From Auanema rhodensis (taxonomy: Eukaryota; Nematoda; Chromadorea; Rhabditida; Rhabditidae): 64,000 bases of DNA. Each line of letters begins with the position of its first letter. The stretch's first letter is position 1. The translations under genes and the position numbers were made by a program. Under the pieces are notes generated by a model that saw only the letters and a list, made by a program, of their open reading frames with translations, did not search any database and was not told where the DNA came from. Location of the stretch: NCBI GenBank assembly GCA_964057225.1, contig OZ059896.1:13934501-13998500 (forward strand), written 5' to 3'. Positions 23,944 through 36,153 of the stretch are shown here, in pieces.

Positions 23944-25383
23944 ACTTTTTCATTTTGATCAACTAGTCAATTTGTTTCTTCTTAAACTATCTTCTTGAAG
24001 AACATAGTCGAGCGTTCCGTTATGCTCTCACCTAGATCCTATAGACCAATAAAGCCTACAAGATGAGTGTGATAGTATTCCAGATGTAGCGGTACATAAA
24101 GAGCATAATGGATAAACATAAGACTTGAGAAAATAAGGTTTATTATGTCTACATGATTACAATAAGTTATAAAGGTCTGCATAAAGATATAAAGTGAAAG
24201 AGAGCTAAGAAAGGAAGACCAACCATCCATAGTCATTCCATAAGGCAAAGCTGAAATCTGTGTTCCATATGAAGGGCGTGTCGTCCTCTCTCAGCCTCAT
24301 GTTGTCTGATTCTAACACGCCTGCTACGTATTGATTTCCGAATGGAACGCAAGGCGGAGTCTTTTGATCTAAATCGTCGGTTCCGTGGTGTAGCGGTTAG
24401 CACTCAGGACTTTGAATCCTGCGACCCGAGTTCAAATCTCGGCGGAACCTACTTTTTCATTTTGATCAACTGGTCAATTTGTTTCTTCTTGAACTATTTT
24501 CTTGAAGAACATAGTCAAGGCGGAGTCTTTTGATCTAAATCGTCGGTTCCGTGGTGTAGCGGTTAGCACTCAGGACTTTGAATCCTGCGACCCGAGTTCA
24601 AATCTCGGCGGAACCTACTTTTTCATTTTGATCAACTGGTCAATTTGTTTCTTCTTGAACTATTTTCTTGAAGAACATAGTCAAGGCGGAGTCTTTTGAT
24701 CTAAATCGTCGGTTCCGTGGTGTAGCGGTTAGCACTCAGGACTTTGAATCCTGCGACCCGAGTTCAAATCTCGGCGGAACCTACTTTTTCATTTTGATCA
24801 ACTAGTCAATTTGTTTCTTCTTAAACTATCTACTTGAAGAACATAGTCAAGGCGGAGTCTTTTGATCTAAATCGTCGGTTCCGTGGTGTAGCGGTTAGCA
24901 CTCAGGACTTTGAATCCTGCGACCCGAGTTCAAATCTCGGCGGAACCTACTTTTTCATTTTGATCAACTAGTCAATTTGTTTCTTCTTGAGCTTTCTTCT
25001 TGAAGAACATAGTCAAGCGTTCCGTTATGCTCTCACGTCGATCCTATAGACCAATAAAGCCTACAAGATGAGTGTGATAGTATTCCAGATGTAGCGGTAC
25101 ATGAAGAGCATAATGGATAAACATAAGACTCGAGAAAGAAAGGTTTATTATGTCTACATGATTACAATAAGTTATAAAAGTCTGCATAAAGATATAAAGT
25201 GAAAGAGAGCTAAGAAAGGAAGACCAACCATACATAGTCATTCCATAAGGCAAAGCTGAAGTCTGTGTTCCATATGAAGGGCGTGTCGTCCTCTCTCAGC
25301 CTCATGTTGTCTGATTCTAACCCGCCTGCTACGTATTGATTTCCGAATGGAACGCAAGGCGGAGTCTTCTGATCTAAATCGTC

Positions 25384-25455
25384 GGTTCCGTGGTGTAGCG
25401 GTTAGCAGTCAGGACTTTGAATCCTGCGACCCGAGTTCAAATCTCGGCGGAACCT
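25384..25455 (+). tRNA. tRNA-Gln(TTG), C25 to G variant
   Basis: Duplicate of the D-stem mutant at 14311. Confidence 0.75.
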
Positions 25456-26222
25456 ACTTTTTCATTTTGATCAACTAGTCAATTTGTTTCTTCTTAAACT
25501 ATCTACTTGAAGAACATAGTCAAGGCGGAGTCTTTTGATCTAAATCGTCGGTTCCGTGGTGTAGCGGTTAGCACTCAGGACTTTGAATCCTGCGACCCGA
25601 GTTCAAATCTCGGCGGAACCTACTTTTTCATTTTTATCAGTTGGTCAATTTGTTTCTTCTTGAACTTTCTTCTTGAAGAACATAGTCAAGGCGGAGTCTT
25701 CTGATCTAAATCGTCGGTTCCGTGGTGTAGCGGTTAGCACTCAGGACTTTGAATCCTGCGACCCGAGTTCAAATCTCGGCGGAACCTACTTTTTCATTTT
25801 TATCAGTTGGTCAATTTGTTTCTTCTTGAACTTTCTTCTTGAAGAACATAGTCAAGCGTTCCGTTATGCTCTCACGTCGATCCTATAGACCAATAAAGCC
25901 TACAAGATGAGTGTGATAGTATTCCAGATGTAGCGGTACATAAAGAGCATAATGGATAAACATAAGACTTGAGAAAGAAAGGTTTATTATGTCTACATGA
26001 TTACAATAAGTTATAAAGGTCTGCATAAAGATATAAAGTGAAAGAGAGCTAAGAAAGGAAGACCAACCATCCATAGTCATTCCATAAGGCAAAGCTGAAG
26101 TCTGTGTTCCATATGAAGGGCGTGTCGTCCTCTCTCAGCCTCATGTTGTCTGATTCTAACCCGCCTGCTACGTATTGATTCCCGAATGGAACGCAAGGCG
26201 GAGTCTTTTGATCTAAATCGTC

Positions 26223-26294
26223 GGTTCCGTGGTGTAGCGGTTAGCACTCAGGACTTTGAATCCTGCGACCCGAGTTAAAATCTCGGCGGAACCT
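26223..26294 (+). pseudogene. tRNA-Gln(TTG) with broken B box
   Basis: Fifth copy of the T-loop C to A allele; partner G45-to-A gene at 26389. Confidence 0.7.
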
Positions 26295-26895
26295 ACTTTT
26301 TCATTTTTATCAGTTGGTCAATTTGTTTCTTCTTGAACTTTCTTCTTGAAGAACATAGTCAAGGCGAAGTTTTTTGATCTAAATCGTCGGTTCCGTGGTG
26401 TAGCGGTTAGCACTCAGGACTTTGAATCCTGCAACCCGAGTTCAAATCTCGGCGGAACCTACTTTTTCATTTTTATCAGTTGGTCAATTTGTTTCTTCTT
26501 GAACTTTCTTCTTGAAGAACATAGTCAAGCGTTCCGTTATGCTCTCACGTCGATCCTATAGACCAATAAAGCCTACAAGATGAGTGTGATAGTATTCCAG
26601 ATGTAGCGGTACATAAATAGCTTAATGGATAAACATAAGACTTGAGAAAGAAAGGTTTATTATGTCTACATGATTACAATAAGTTATAAAGGTCTGCATA
26701 AAGATATAAAGTGAAAGAGAGCTAAGAAAGGAAGACCAACCATCCATAGTCATTCCATAAGGCAAAGCTGAAGTCTGTGTTCCATATGAAGGGCGTGTCG
26801 TCCTCTCTCAGCCTCATGTTGTCTGATTCTAACCCGCCTGCTACGTATTGATTCCCGAATGGAACGCAAGGCGGAGTCTTTTGATCTAAATCGTC

Positions 26896-26919
26896 GGTTC
26901 CGTGGTGTAGCGGTTAGCA
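26896..26919 (+). pseudogene. tRNA-Gln 5' fragment
   Basis: Only the first 24 nt of the gene remain (acceptor 5' strand and D-arm). They run straight into AAGGCGGAG of the next unit, so the next gene starts just 52 bp downstream (26948). This marks an unequal junction at the boundary between the LTR-rich and LTR-poor halves of the left array. Confidence 0.9.
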
Positions 26920-28284
26920 AAGGCGGAGTCTTTTGATCTAAATCGTCGGTTCCGTGGTGTAGCGGTTAGCACTCAGGACTTTGAATCCTGCGACCCGAGT
27001 TCAAATCTCGGCGGAACCTACTTTTTCATTTTGATCAACTAGTCAATTTGTTTCTTCTTGAACTTTCTTCTTGAAGAACATAAACAAGCGTTCCGTTATG
27101 CTCGCACGTCGATCCTATAGACCAATAAAGCCTACAAGATGAGTGTGATAGTATTCCAGATGTAGCGGTACATAAATAGCTTAATGGATAAACATAAGAC
27201 TTGAGAAAGAAAGGTTTATTATGTCTACATGATTACAATAAGTTATAAAGGTCTGCATAAAGATATAAAGTGAAAGAGAGCTAAGAAAGGAAGACAAACC
27301 ATCCATAGTCATTCCATAAGGCAAAGCTGAAGTCTGTGTTCCATATGAAGGGCGTGTCGTCCTCTCTCAGCCTCATGTTGTCTGATTCTAACCCGCCTGC
27401 TACGTATTGATTTCCAAATGGAACGCAAGGCGGAGTCTTTTGATCTAAATAGTCGGTTCCGTGGTGTAGCGGTTAGCACTCAGGACTTTGAATCCTGCGA
27501 CCCGAGTTCAAATCTCGGCGGAACCTACTTTTTCATTTTGATCAACTGGTCAATTTGTTTCTTCTTGAACTATTTTCTTGAAGAACATAGTCAAGGCGGA
27601 GTCTTTTGATCTAAGTCGTCGGTTCCGTGGTGTAGCGGTTAGCACTCAGGACTCTGAATCCTGCGACCCGAGTTCAAATCTCGGCGGAACCTACTTTTTC
27701 ATTTTGATCAACTAGTCAATTTGTTTCTTCTTAAACTATCTACTTGAAGAACATAGTCAAGGCGGAGTCTTTTGATCTAAATCGTCGGTTCCGTGGTGTA
27801 GCGGTTAGCACTCAGGACTCTGAATCCTGCGACCCGAGTTCAAATCTCGGCGGAACCTACTTTTTCATTTTGATCAACTAGTCAATTTGTTTCTTCTTAA
27901 ACTATCTACTTGAAGAACATAGTCAAGGCGGAGTCTTTTGATCTAAGTCGTCGGTTCCGTGGTGTAGCGGTTAGCACTCAGGACTTTGAATCCTGCGACC
28001 CGAGTTCAAATCTCGGCGGAACCTACTTTTTCATTTTGATCAACTAGTCAATTTGTTTCTTCTTAAACTATCTACTTGAAGAACATAGTCAAGGCGGAGT
28101 CTTTTGATCTAAGTCGTCGGTTCCGTGGTGTAGCGGTTAGCACTCAGGACTTTGAATCCTGCGACCCGAGTTCAAATCTCGGCGGAACCTACTTTTTCAT
28201 TTTGATCAACTGGTCAATTTGTTTCTTCTTGAACTATTTTCTTGAAGAACATAGTCAAGGCGGAGTCTTTTGATCTAAGTCATC

Positions 28285-28356
28285 GGTTTCGTGGTGTGGC
28301 GGTTAGCACTCACGACTCTGAATCCTGCGACCCGAGTTCAAATCTCGGCGGAACCT
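28285..28356 (+). pseudogene. Degenerate tRNA-Gln(CTG)
   Basis: Three changes: C5 to T (wobble in the acceptor), A14 to G (conserved D-arm base, also A box) and G29 to C (breaks an anticodon-stem pair). It is probably not functional. The duplicate is at 28949. Confidence 0.75.
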
Positions 28357-28948
28357 ACTTTTTCATTTTGATCAACTAGTCAATTTGTTTCTTCTTAAAC
28401 TATCTACTTGAAGAACATAGTCAAGGCGGAGTCTTTTGATCTAAGTCGTCGGTTCCGTGGTGTAGCGGTTAGCACTCAGGACTTTGAATCCTGCGACCCG
28501 AGTTCAAATCTCGGCGGAACCTACTTTTTCATTTTGATCAACTAGTCAATTTGTTTCTTCTTAAACTATCTACTTGAAGAACATAGTCAAGGCGGAGTCT
28601 TTTGATCTAAGTCGTCGGTTCCGTGGTGTAGCGGTTAGCACTCAGGACTTTGAATCCTGCGACCCGAGTTCAAATCTCGGCGGAACCTACTTTTTCATTT
28701 TGATCAACTAGTCAATTTGTTTCTTCTTAAACTATCTACTTGAAGAACATAGTCAAGGCGGAGTCTTTTGATCTAAGTCGTCGGTTCCGTGGTGTAGCGG
28801 TTAGCACTCAGGACTTTGAATCCTGCGACCCGAGTTCAAATCTCGGCGGAACCTACTTTTTCATTTTGATCAACTGGTCAATTTGTTTCTTCTTGAACTA
28901 TTTTCTTGAAGAACATAGTCAAGGCGGAGTCTTTTGATCTAAGTCATC

Positions 28949-29020
28949 GGTTTCGTGGTGTGGCGGTTAGCACTCACGACTCTGAATCCTGCGACCCGAG
29001 TTCAAATCTCGGCGGAACCT
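28949..29020 (+). pseudogene. Degenerate tRNA-Gln(CTG)
   Basis: Identical three-mutation allele to 28285, 664 bp (four units) downstream, showing block duplication after decay began. Confidence 0.75.
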
Positions 29021-29280
29021 ACTTTTTCATTTTGATCAACTAGTCAATTTGTTTCTTCTTAAACTATCTACTTGAAGAACATAGTCAAGGCGGAGTCTTT
29101 TGATCTAAGTCGTCGGTTCCGTGGTGTAGCGGTTAGCACTCAGGACTTTGAATCCTGCGACCCGAGTTCAAATCTCGGCGGAACCTACTTTTTCATTTTG
29201 ATCAACTAGTCAATTTGTTTCTTCTTAAACTATCTACTTGAAGAACATAGTCAAGGCGGAGTCTTTTGATCTAAGTCGTC

Positions 29281-29352
29281 GGTTCCGTGGTGTAGCGGTT
29301 AGCACTCAGGACTTTGAATCCTGCGACCCGAGTTCAAATCTCTGCGGAACCT
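29281..29352 (+). tRNA. tRNA-Gln(TTG), T-stem G63 to T
   Basis: CTCTGCGG replaces CTCGGCGG; pair C49-G63 is lost. Doubtful function. Confidence 0.7.
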
Positions 29353-30248
29353 ACTTTTTCATTTTGATCAACTGGTCAATTTGTTTCTTCTTGAACTATT
29401 TTCTTGAAGAACATAGTCAAGGCGGAGTCTTTTGATCTAAGTCGTCGGTTCCGTGGTGTAGCGGTTAGCACTCAGGACTCTGAATCCTGCGACCCGAGTT
29501 CAAATCTCGGCGGAACCTACTTTTTCATTTTGATCAACTAGTCAATTTGTTTCTTCTTAAACTATCTACTTGAAGAACATAGTCAAGGCGGAGTCTTTTG
29601 ATCTAAGTCGTCGGTTCCGTGGTGTAGCGGTTAGCACTCAGGACTTTGAATCCTGCGACCCGAGTTCAAATCTCGGCGGAACCTACTTTTTCATTTTGAT
29701 CAACTAGTCAATTTGTTTCTTCTTAAACTATCTACTTGAAGAACATAGTCAAGGCGGAGTCTTTTGATCTAAATCGTCGGTTCCGTGGTGTAGCGGTTAG
29801 CACTCAGGACTCTGAATCCTGCGACCCGAGTTCAAATCTCGGCGGAACCTACTTTTTCATTTTGATCAACTGGTCAATTTGTTTCTTCTTGAACTATTTT
29901 CTTGAAGAACATAGTCAAGGCGGAGTCTTTTGATCTAAATCGTCGGTTCCGTGGTGTAGCGGTTAGCACTCAGGACTCTGAATCCTGCGACCCGAGTTCA
30001 AATCTCGGCGGAACCTACTTTTTCATTTTTATCAGTTGGTCAATTTGTTTCTTCTTGAACTATTTTCTTGAAGAACATAGTCAAGGTCGGTTCCGTGGTC
30101 TATCGTCGGTTCCGTGGTGTAGCGGTTAGCACTCAGGACTTTGAATCCTGCGACCCGAGTTCAAATCTCGGCGGAACCTACTTTTTCATTTTTATCAGTT
30201 GGTCAATTTGTTTCTTCTTGAACTTTCTTCTTGAAGAACATAAACAAG

Positions 30249-30415
30249 CGTTCCGTTATGCTCGCACGTCGATCCTATAGACCAATAAAGCCTACAAGAT
30301 GAGTGTGATAGTATTCCAGATGTAGCGGTGCATAAAGAGCATAATGGATAAACATAAGACTCGAGAAAGAAAGGTTTATTATGTCTACATGATTACACAA
30401 ATCTCGGCGGAACCT
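30249..30415. pseudogene. Chimera: LTR fragment plus tRNA 3' end
   Basis: The first 149 bp of the solo LTR (30249-30397, ending GATTACA) are joined to the last 18 nt of a tRNA-Gln (30398-30415, CAAATCTCGGCGGAACCT). The identical junction occurs at 57951-58117, 61163-61329 and 62890-63056, so a single deletion was later amplified. It causes the 402-bp interval 30108-30510. Confidence 0.85.
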
Positions 30416-30509
30416 ACTTTTTCATTTTTATCAGTTGGTCAATTTGTTTCTTCTTGAACTATTTTCTTGAAGAACATAGTCAAGGCGGAGTCTTTTGATC
30501 TAAATCGTC

Positions 30510-30581
30510 GGTTCCGTGGTGTAGCGGTTAGCACTCAGGACTCTGAATCCTACGACCCGAGTTCAAATCTCGGCGGAACCT
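30510..30581 (+). tRNA. tRNA-Gln(CTG), G43 to A variant
   Basis: CCTACGAC replaces CCTGCGAC and breaks the outer anticodon-stem pair C27-G43. Confidence 0.75.
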
Positions 30582-32667
30582 ACTTTTTCATTTTGATCAA
30601 CTAGTCAATTTGTTTCTTCTTAAACTATCTACTTGGAGAACATAGTCAAGGCGGAGTCTTTTGATCTAAATCGTCGGTTCCGTGGTGTAGCGGTTAGCAC
30701 TCAGGACTCTGAATCCTGCGACCCGAGTTCAAATCTCGGCGGAACCTACTTTTTCATTTTGATCAACTGGTCAATTTGTTTGTTCTTGAACTATTTTCTT
30801 GAAGAACATAGTCAAGGCGGAGTCTTTTGATCTAAATCGTCGGTTCCGTGGTGTAGCGGTTAGCACTCAGGACTTTGAATCCTGCGACCCGAGTTCAAAT
30901 CTCGGCGGAACCTACTTTTTCATTTTGATCAACTGGTCAATTTGTTTCTTCTTGAACTATTTTCTTGAAGAACATAGTCAAGGCGGAGTCTTTTGATCTA
31001 AATCGTCGGTTCCGTGGTGTAGCGGTTAGCACTCAGGACTTTGAATCCTGCGACCCGAGTTCAAATCTCGGCGGAACCTACTTTTTCATTTTGATCAACT
31101 GGTCAATTTGTTTCTTCTTGAACTATTTTCTTGAAGAACATAGTCAAGGCGGAGTCTTTTGATCTAAATCGTCGGTTCCGCGGTGTAGCGGTTAGCACTC
31201 AGGACTTTGAATCCTGCGACCCGAGTTCAAATCTCGGCGGAACCTACTTTTTCATTTTGATCAACTGGTCAATTTGTTTCTTCTTGAACTATTTTCTTGA
31301 AGAACATAGTCAAGGCGGAGTCTTTTGATCTAAATCGTCGGTTCCGTGGTGTAGCGGTTAGCACTCCGGACTTTGAATCCTGCGACCCGAGTTCAAATCT
31401 CGGCGGAACCTACTTTTTCATTTTGATCAACTGGTCAATTTGTTTCTTCTTGAACTATTTTCTTGAAGAACATAGTCAAGGCGGAGTCTTTTGATCTAAA
31501 TCGTCGGTTCCGTGGTGTAGCGGTTAGCACTCCGGACTTTGAATCCTGCGACCCGAGTTCAAATCTCGGCGGAACCTACTTTTTCAGTTTGATCAACTGG
31601 TCAATTTGTTTCTTCTTGAACTATTTTCTTGAAGAACATAGTCAAGGCGGAGTCTTTTGATCTAAATCGTCGGTTCCGTGGTGTAGCGGTTAGCACTCAG
31701 GACTTTGAATCCTGCGACCCGAGTTCAAATCTCGGCGGAACCTACTTTTTCATTTTGATCAACTAGTCAATTTGTTTCTTCTTGAACTATTTTCTTGAAG
31801 AACATAGTCAAGGCGGAGTCTTTTGATCTAAATCGTCGGTTCCGTGGTGTAGCGGTTAGCACTCAGGACTCTGAATCCTGCGACCCGAGTTCAAATCTCG
31901 GCGGAACCTACTTTTTCATTTTGATCAGTTGGTGAATTTGTTTCTTCTTGAACTATTTTCTTGAAGAACATAGTCAAGGCGGAGTCTTTTGATCTAAATC
32001 GTCGGTTCCGTGGTGTAGCGGTTAGCACTCAGGATTTTGAATCCTGCGACCCGAGTTCAAATCTCGGCGGAACCTACTTTTTCATTTTGATCAACTAGTC
32101 AATTTGTTTCTTCTTAAACTATCTACTTGAAGAACATAGTCAAGGCGGAGTCTTTTGATCTAAATCGTCGGTTCCGTGGTGTAGCGGTTAGCACTCAGGA
32201 CTCTGAATCCTGCGACCCGAGTTCAAATCTCGGCGGAACCTACTTTTTCATTTTGATCAACTAGTCAATTTGTTTCTTCTTGAACTATTTTCTTGAAGAA
32301 CATAGTCAAGGCGGAGTCTTTTGATCTAAATCGTCGGTTCCGTGGTGTAGCGGTTAGCACTCAGGACTCTGAATCCTGCGACCCGAGTTCAAATCTCGGC
32401 GGAACCTACTTTTTCATTTTGATCAGTTGGTGAATTTGTTTCTTCTTGAACTATTTTCTTGAAGAACATAGTCAAGGCGGAGTCTTTTGATCTAAATCGT
32501 CGGTTCCGTGGTGTAGCGGTTAGCACTCAGGACTTTGAATCCTGCGACCCGAGTTCAAATCTCGGCGGAACCTACTTTTTCATTTTGATCAACTAGTCAA
32601 TTTGTTTCTTCTTAAACTATCTACTTGAAGAACATAGTCAAGGCGGAGTCTTTTGATCTAAATCGTC

Positions 32668-32739
32668 GGTTCCGTGGTGTAGCGGTTAGCACTCAGGACT
32701 CTGAATCCTGCGACCCTAGTTCAAATCTCGGCGGAACCT
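32668..32739 (+). tRNA. tRNA-Gln(CTG), T-stem G50 to T
   Basis: CCCTAGTTC replaces CCCGAGTTC; the central T-stem pair is lost. Doubtful function. Confidence 0.7.
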
Positions 32740-33663
32740 ACTTTTTCATTTTGATCAACTGGTCAATTTGTTTCTTCTTAAACTATCTACTTGAAGAACA
32801 TAGTCAAGGCGGAGTCTTTTGATCTAAGTCGTCGGTTCCATGGTGTAGCGGTTAGCACTCAGGACTTTGAATCCTGCGACCCGAGTTCAAATCTCGGCGG
32901 AACCTACTTTTTCATTTTGATCAACTAGTCAATTTGTTTCTTCTTAAACTATCTACTTGAAGAACATAGTCAAGGCGGAGTCTTTTGATCTAAGTCGTCG
33001 GTTCCGTGGTGTAGCGGTTAGCACTCAGGACTTTGAATCCTGCGACCCGAGTTCAAATCTCGGCGGAACCTACTTTTTCATTTTGATCAACTAGTCAATT
33101 TGTTTCTTCTTAAACTATCTACTTGAAGAACATAGTCAAGGCGGAGTCTTTTGATCTAAATCGTCGGTTCCGTGGTGTAGCGGTTAGCACTCAGGACTCT
33201 GAATCCTGCGACCCGAGTTCAAATCTCGGCGGAACCTACTTTTTCATTTTGATCAACTAGTCAATTTGTTTCTTCTTAAACTATCTACTTGAAGAACATA
33301 GTCAAGGCGGAGTCTTTTGATCTAAGTCGTCGGTTCCGTGGTGTAGCGGTTAGCACTCAGGACTCTGAATCCTGCGACCCGAGTTCAAATCTCGGCGGAA
33401 CCTACTTTTTCATTTTGATCAACTAGTCAATTTGTTTCTTCTTAAACTATCTACTTGAAGAACATAGTCAAGGCGGAGTCTTTTGATCTAAGTCGTCGGT
33501 TCCGTGGTGTAGCGGTTAGCACTCAGGACTTTGAATCCTGCGACCCGAGTTCAAATCTCGGCGGAACCTACTTTTTCATTTTGATCAACTAGTCAATTTG
33601 TTTCTTCTTAAACTATCTACTTGAAGAACATAGTCAAGGCGGAGTCTTTTGATCTAAATCGTC

Positions 33664-33735
33664 GGTTCCGTGGTGTAGCGGTTAGCACTCAGGACTTTGA
33701 ATCCTGCGACCCGAGTTCAAATCTGGGCGGAACCT
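33664..33735 (+). tRNA. tRNA-Gln(TTG), T-stem C62 to G
   Basis: CTGGGCGG replaces CTCGGCGG; it no longer pairs with G50. Doubtful function. Confidence 0.7.
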
Positions 33736-33995
33736 ACTTTTTCATTTTGATCAACTGGTCAATTTGTTTCTTCTTGAACTATTTTCTTGAAGAACATAGT
33801 CAAGGCGGAGTCTTTTGATCTAAATCGTCGGTTCCGTGGTGTAGCGGTTAGCACTCAGGACTTTGAATCCTGCGACCCGAGTTCAAATCTCGGCGGAACC
33901 TATTTTTTCATTTTGATCAACTAGTCAATTTGTTTCTTCTTAAACTATCTACTTGAAGAACATAGTCAAGGCGGAGTCTTTTGATCTAAGTCGTC

Positions 33996-36059
33996 GGTTC
34001 CGTGGTGTAGCGGTTAGCACTCAGGACTTTGAATCCTGCGACCCGAGTTCAAATCTCGGCGGAACCTACTTTTTCATTTTGATCAACTAGTCAATTTGTT
34101 TCTTCTTAAACTATCTACTTGAAGAACATAGTCAAGGCGGAGTCTTTTGATCTAAGTCGTCGGTTCCGTGGTGTAGCGGTTAGCACTCAGGACTTTGAAT
34201 CCTGCGACCCGAGTTCAAATCTCGGCGGAACCTACTTTTTCATTTTGATCAACTAGTCAATTTGTTTCTTCTTAAACTATCTACTTGAAGAACATAGTCA
34301 AGGCGGAGTCTTTTGATCTAAATCGTCGGTTCCGTGGTGTAGCGGTTAGCACTCAGGACTTTGAATCCTGCGACCCGAGTTCAAATCTCGGCGGAACCTA
34401 CTTTTTCATTTTGATCAGTTGGTGAATTTGTTTCTTCTTGAACTATTTTCTTGAAGAACATAGTCAAGGCGGAGTCTTTTGATCTAAATCGTCGGTTCCG
34501 TGGTGTAGCGGTTAGCACTCAGGACTTTGAATCCTGCGACCCGAGTTCAAATCTCGGCGGAACCTACTTTTTCATTTTGATCAACTGGTCAATTTGTTTC
34601 TTCTTGAACTATTTTCTTGAAGAACATAGTCAAGGCGGAGTCTTTTGATCTAAATCGTCGGTTCCGTGGTGTAGCGGTTAGCACTCAGGACTTTGAATCC
34701 TGCGACCCGAGTTCAAATCTCGGCGGAACCTACTTTTTCATTTTGATCAACTGGTCAATTTGTTTCTTCTTGAACTATTTTCTTGAAGAACATAGTCAAG
34801 GCGGAGTCTTTTGATCTAAATCGTCGGTTCCGCGGTGTAGCGGTTAGCACTCAGGACTTTGAATCCTGCGACCCGAGTTCAAATCTCGGCGGAACCTACT
34901 TTTTCATTTTGATCAACTGGTCAATTTGTTTCTTCTTGAACTATTTTCTTGAAGAACATAGTCAAGGCGGAGTCTTTTGATCTAAATCGTCGGTTCCGTG
35001 GTGTAGCGGTTAGCACTCAGGACTTTGAATCCTGCGACCCGAGTTCAAATCTCGGCGGAACCTACTTTTTCATTTTGATCAACTGGTCAATTTGTTTCTT
35101 CTTGAACTATTTTCTTGAAGAACATAGTCAAGGCGGAGTCTTTTGATCTAAATCGTCGGTTCCGTGGTGTAGCGGTTAGCACTCAGGACTTTGAATCCTG
35201 CGACCCGAGTTCAAATCTCGGCGGAACCTACTTTTTCATTTTGATCAACTAGTCAATTTGTTTCTTCTTGAACTATTTTCTTGAAGAACATAGTCAAGGC
35301 GGAGTCTTTTGATCTAAATCGTCGGTTCCGTGGTGTAGCGGTTAGCACTCAGGACTCTGAATCCTGCGACCCGAGTTCAAATCTCGGCGGAACCTACTTT
35401 TTCATTTTGATCAGTTGGTGAATTTGTTTCTTCTTGAACTATTTTCTTGAAGAACATAGTCAAGGCGGAGTCTTTTGATCTAAATCGTCGGTTCCGTGGT
35501 GTAGCGGTTAGCACTCAGGACTTTGAATCCTGCGACCCGAGTTCAAATCTCGGCGGAACCTACTTTTTCATTTTGATCAACTAGTCAATTTGTTTCTTCT
35601 TAAACTATCTACTTGAAGAACATAGTCAAGGCGGAGTCTTTTGATCTAAATCGTAGGTTCCGTGGTGTAGCGGTTAGCACTCAGGACTCTGAATCCTGCG
35701 ACCCGAGTTCAAATCTCGGCGGAACCTACTTTTTCATTTAGATCAACTAGTCAATTTGTTTCTTCTTGAACTATTTTCTTGAAGAACATAGTCAAGGCGG
35801 AGTCTTTTGATCTAAATCGTCGGTTCCGTGGTGTAGCGGTTAGCACTCAGGACTCTGAATCCTGCGACCCCAGTTCAAATCTCGGCGGCACCTACTTTTT
35901 CATTTTGATCAGTTGGTGAATTTGTTTCTTCTTGAACTATTTTCTTGCAGAACATAGTCAAGGCGGAGTCTTTTGATCTAAATCGTCGGTTCCGTGGTGT
36001 AGCGGTTAGCACTCAGGACTTTGAATCCTGCGACCCGAGTTCAAATCTCGGCGGAACCT
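33996..36059 (+). tRNA. tRNA-Gln block 11 (13 genes)
   Basis: Starts (c = CTG): 33996, 34162, 34328, 34494, 34660, 34826, 34992, 35158, 35324c, 35490, 35656c, 35822c, 35988. 34826 has T8 to C, as does 31174 lying 3652 bp (22 units) upstream. 35822 is a double mutant. Confidence 0.95.
35822..35893 (+). pseudogene. tRNA-Gln(CTG), double mutant
   Basis: G50 to C breaks the T-stem and A68 to C breaks the acceptor stem (GGCGGCACCT). Probably non-functional. The same allele recurs at 38312, 2490 bp or 15 units away. Confidence 0.75.
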
Positions 36060-36153
36060 ACTTTTTCATTTTGATCAACTAGTCAATTTGTTTCTTCTTA
36101 AACTATCTACTTGAAGAACATAGTCAAGGCGGAGTCTTTTGATCTAAATCGTC

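Larger units (their letters stand above)
20359..25787 (+). repeat. Segmental duplication, right copy
   Basis: Partner of 9618-14714. It is longer by exactly 332 bp, two 166-bp units: one added within 21705-23033 and one within 24379-24877. Confidence 0.88.
24379..26460 (+). tRNA. tRNA-Gln block 8 (9 genes)
   Basis: Starts, all TTG: 24379, 24545, 24711, 24877, 25384, 25550, 25716, 26223, 26389. 25384 has C25 to G, 26223 the broken B box, and 26389 G45 to A. Confidence 0.96.
26948..30179 (+). tRNA. tRNA-Gln block 9 (18 genes)
   Basis: Starts (c = CTG): 26948, 27455, 27621c, 27787c, 27953, 28119, 28285c, 28451, 28617, 28783, 28949c, 29115, 29281, 29447c, 29613, 29779c, 29945c, 30108. From here CTG and TTG genes are interspersed. 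28119-28617 repeats as 28783-29281 (664 bp, four units). 30108 is preceded by a duplicated tRNA 5' end (30089-30102). Confidence 0.96.
30510..33901 (+). tRNA. tRNA-Gln block 10 (21 genes)
   Basis: Starts (c = CTG): 30510c, 30676c, 30842, 31008, 31174, 31340, 31506, 31672, 31838c, 32004, 32170c, 32336c, 32502, 32668c, 32834, 33000, 33166c, 33332c, 33498, 33664, 33830. Single changes: 31174 T8 to C; 31340 and 31506 A28 to C (lost anticodon-stem pair); 32004 C32 to T; 32834 G7 to A (last acceptor pair lost). Others are listed separately. Confidence 0.95.

Noticed and set aside
1653..26092. Repeated 69-codon minus-strand frames beginning MPYGMTMDG
   Set aside because: All lie inside the 337-bp solo LTR and are kept only because the LTR was copied. 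Some LTR copies break the frame, and no domain is recognisable.
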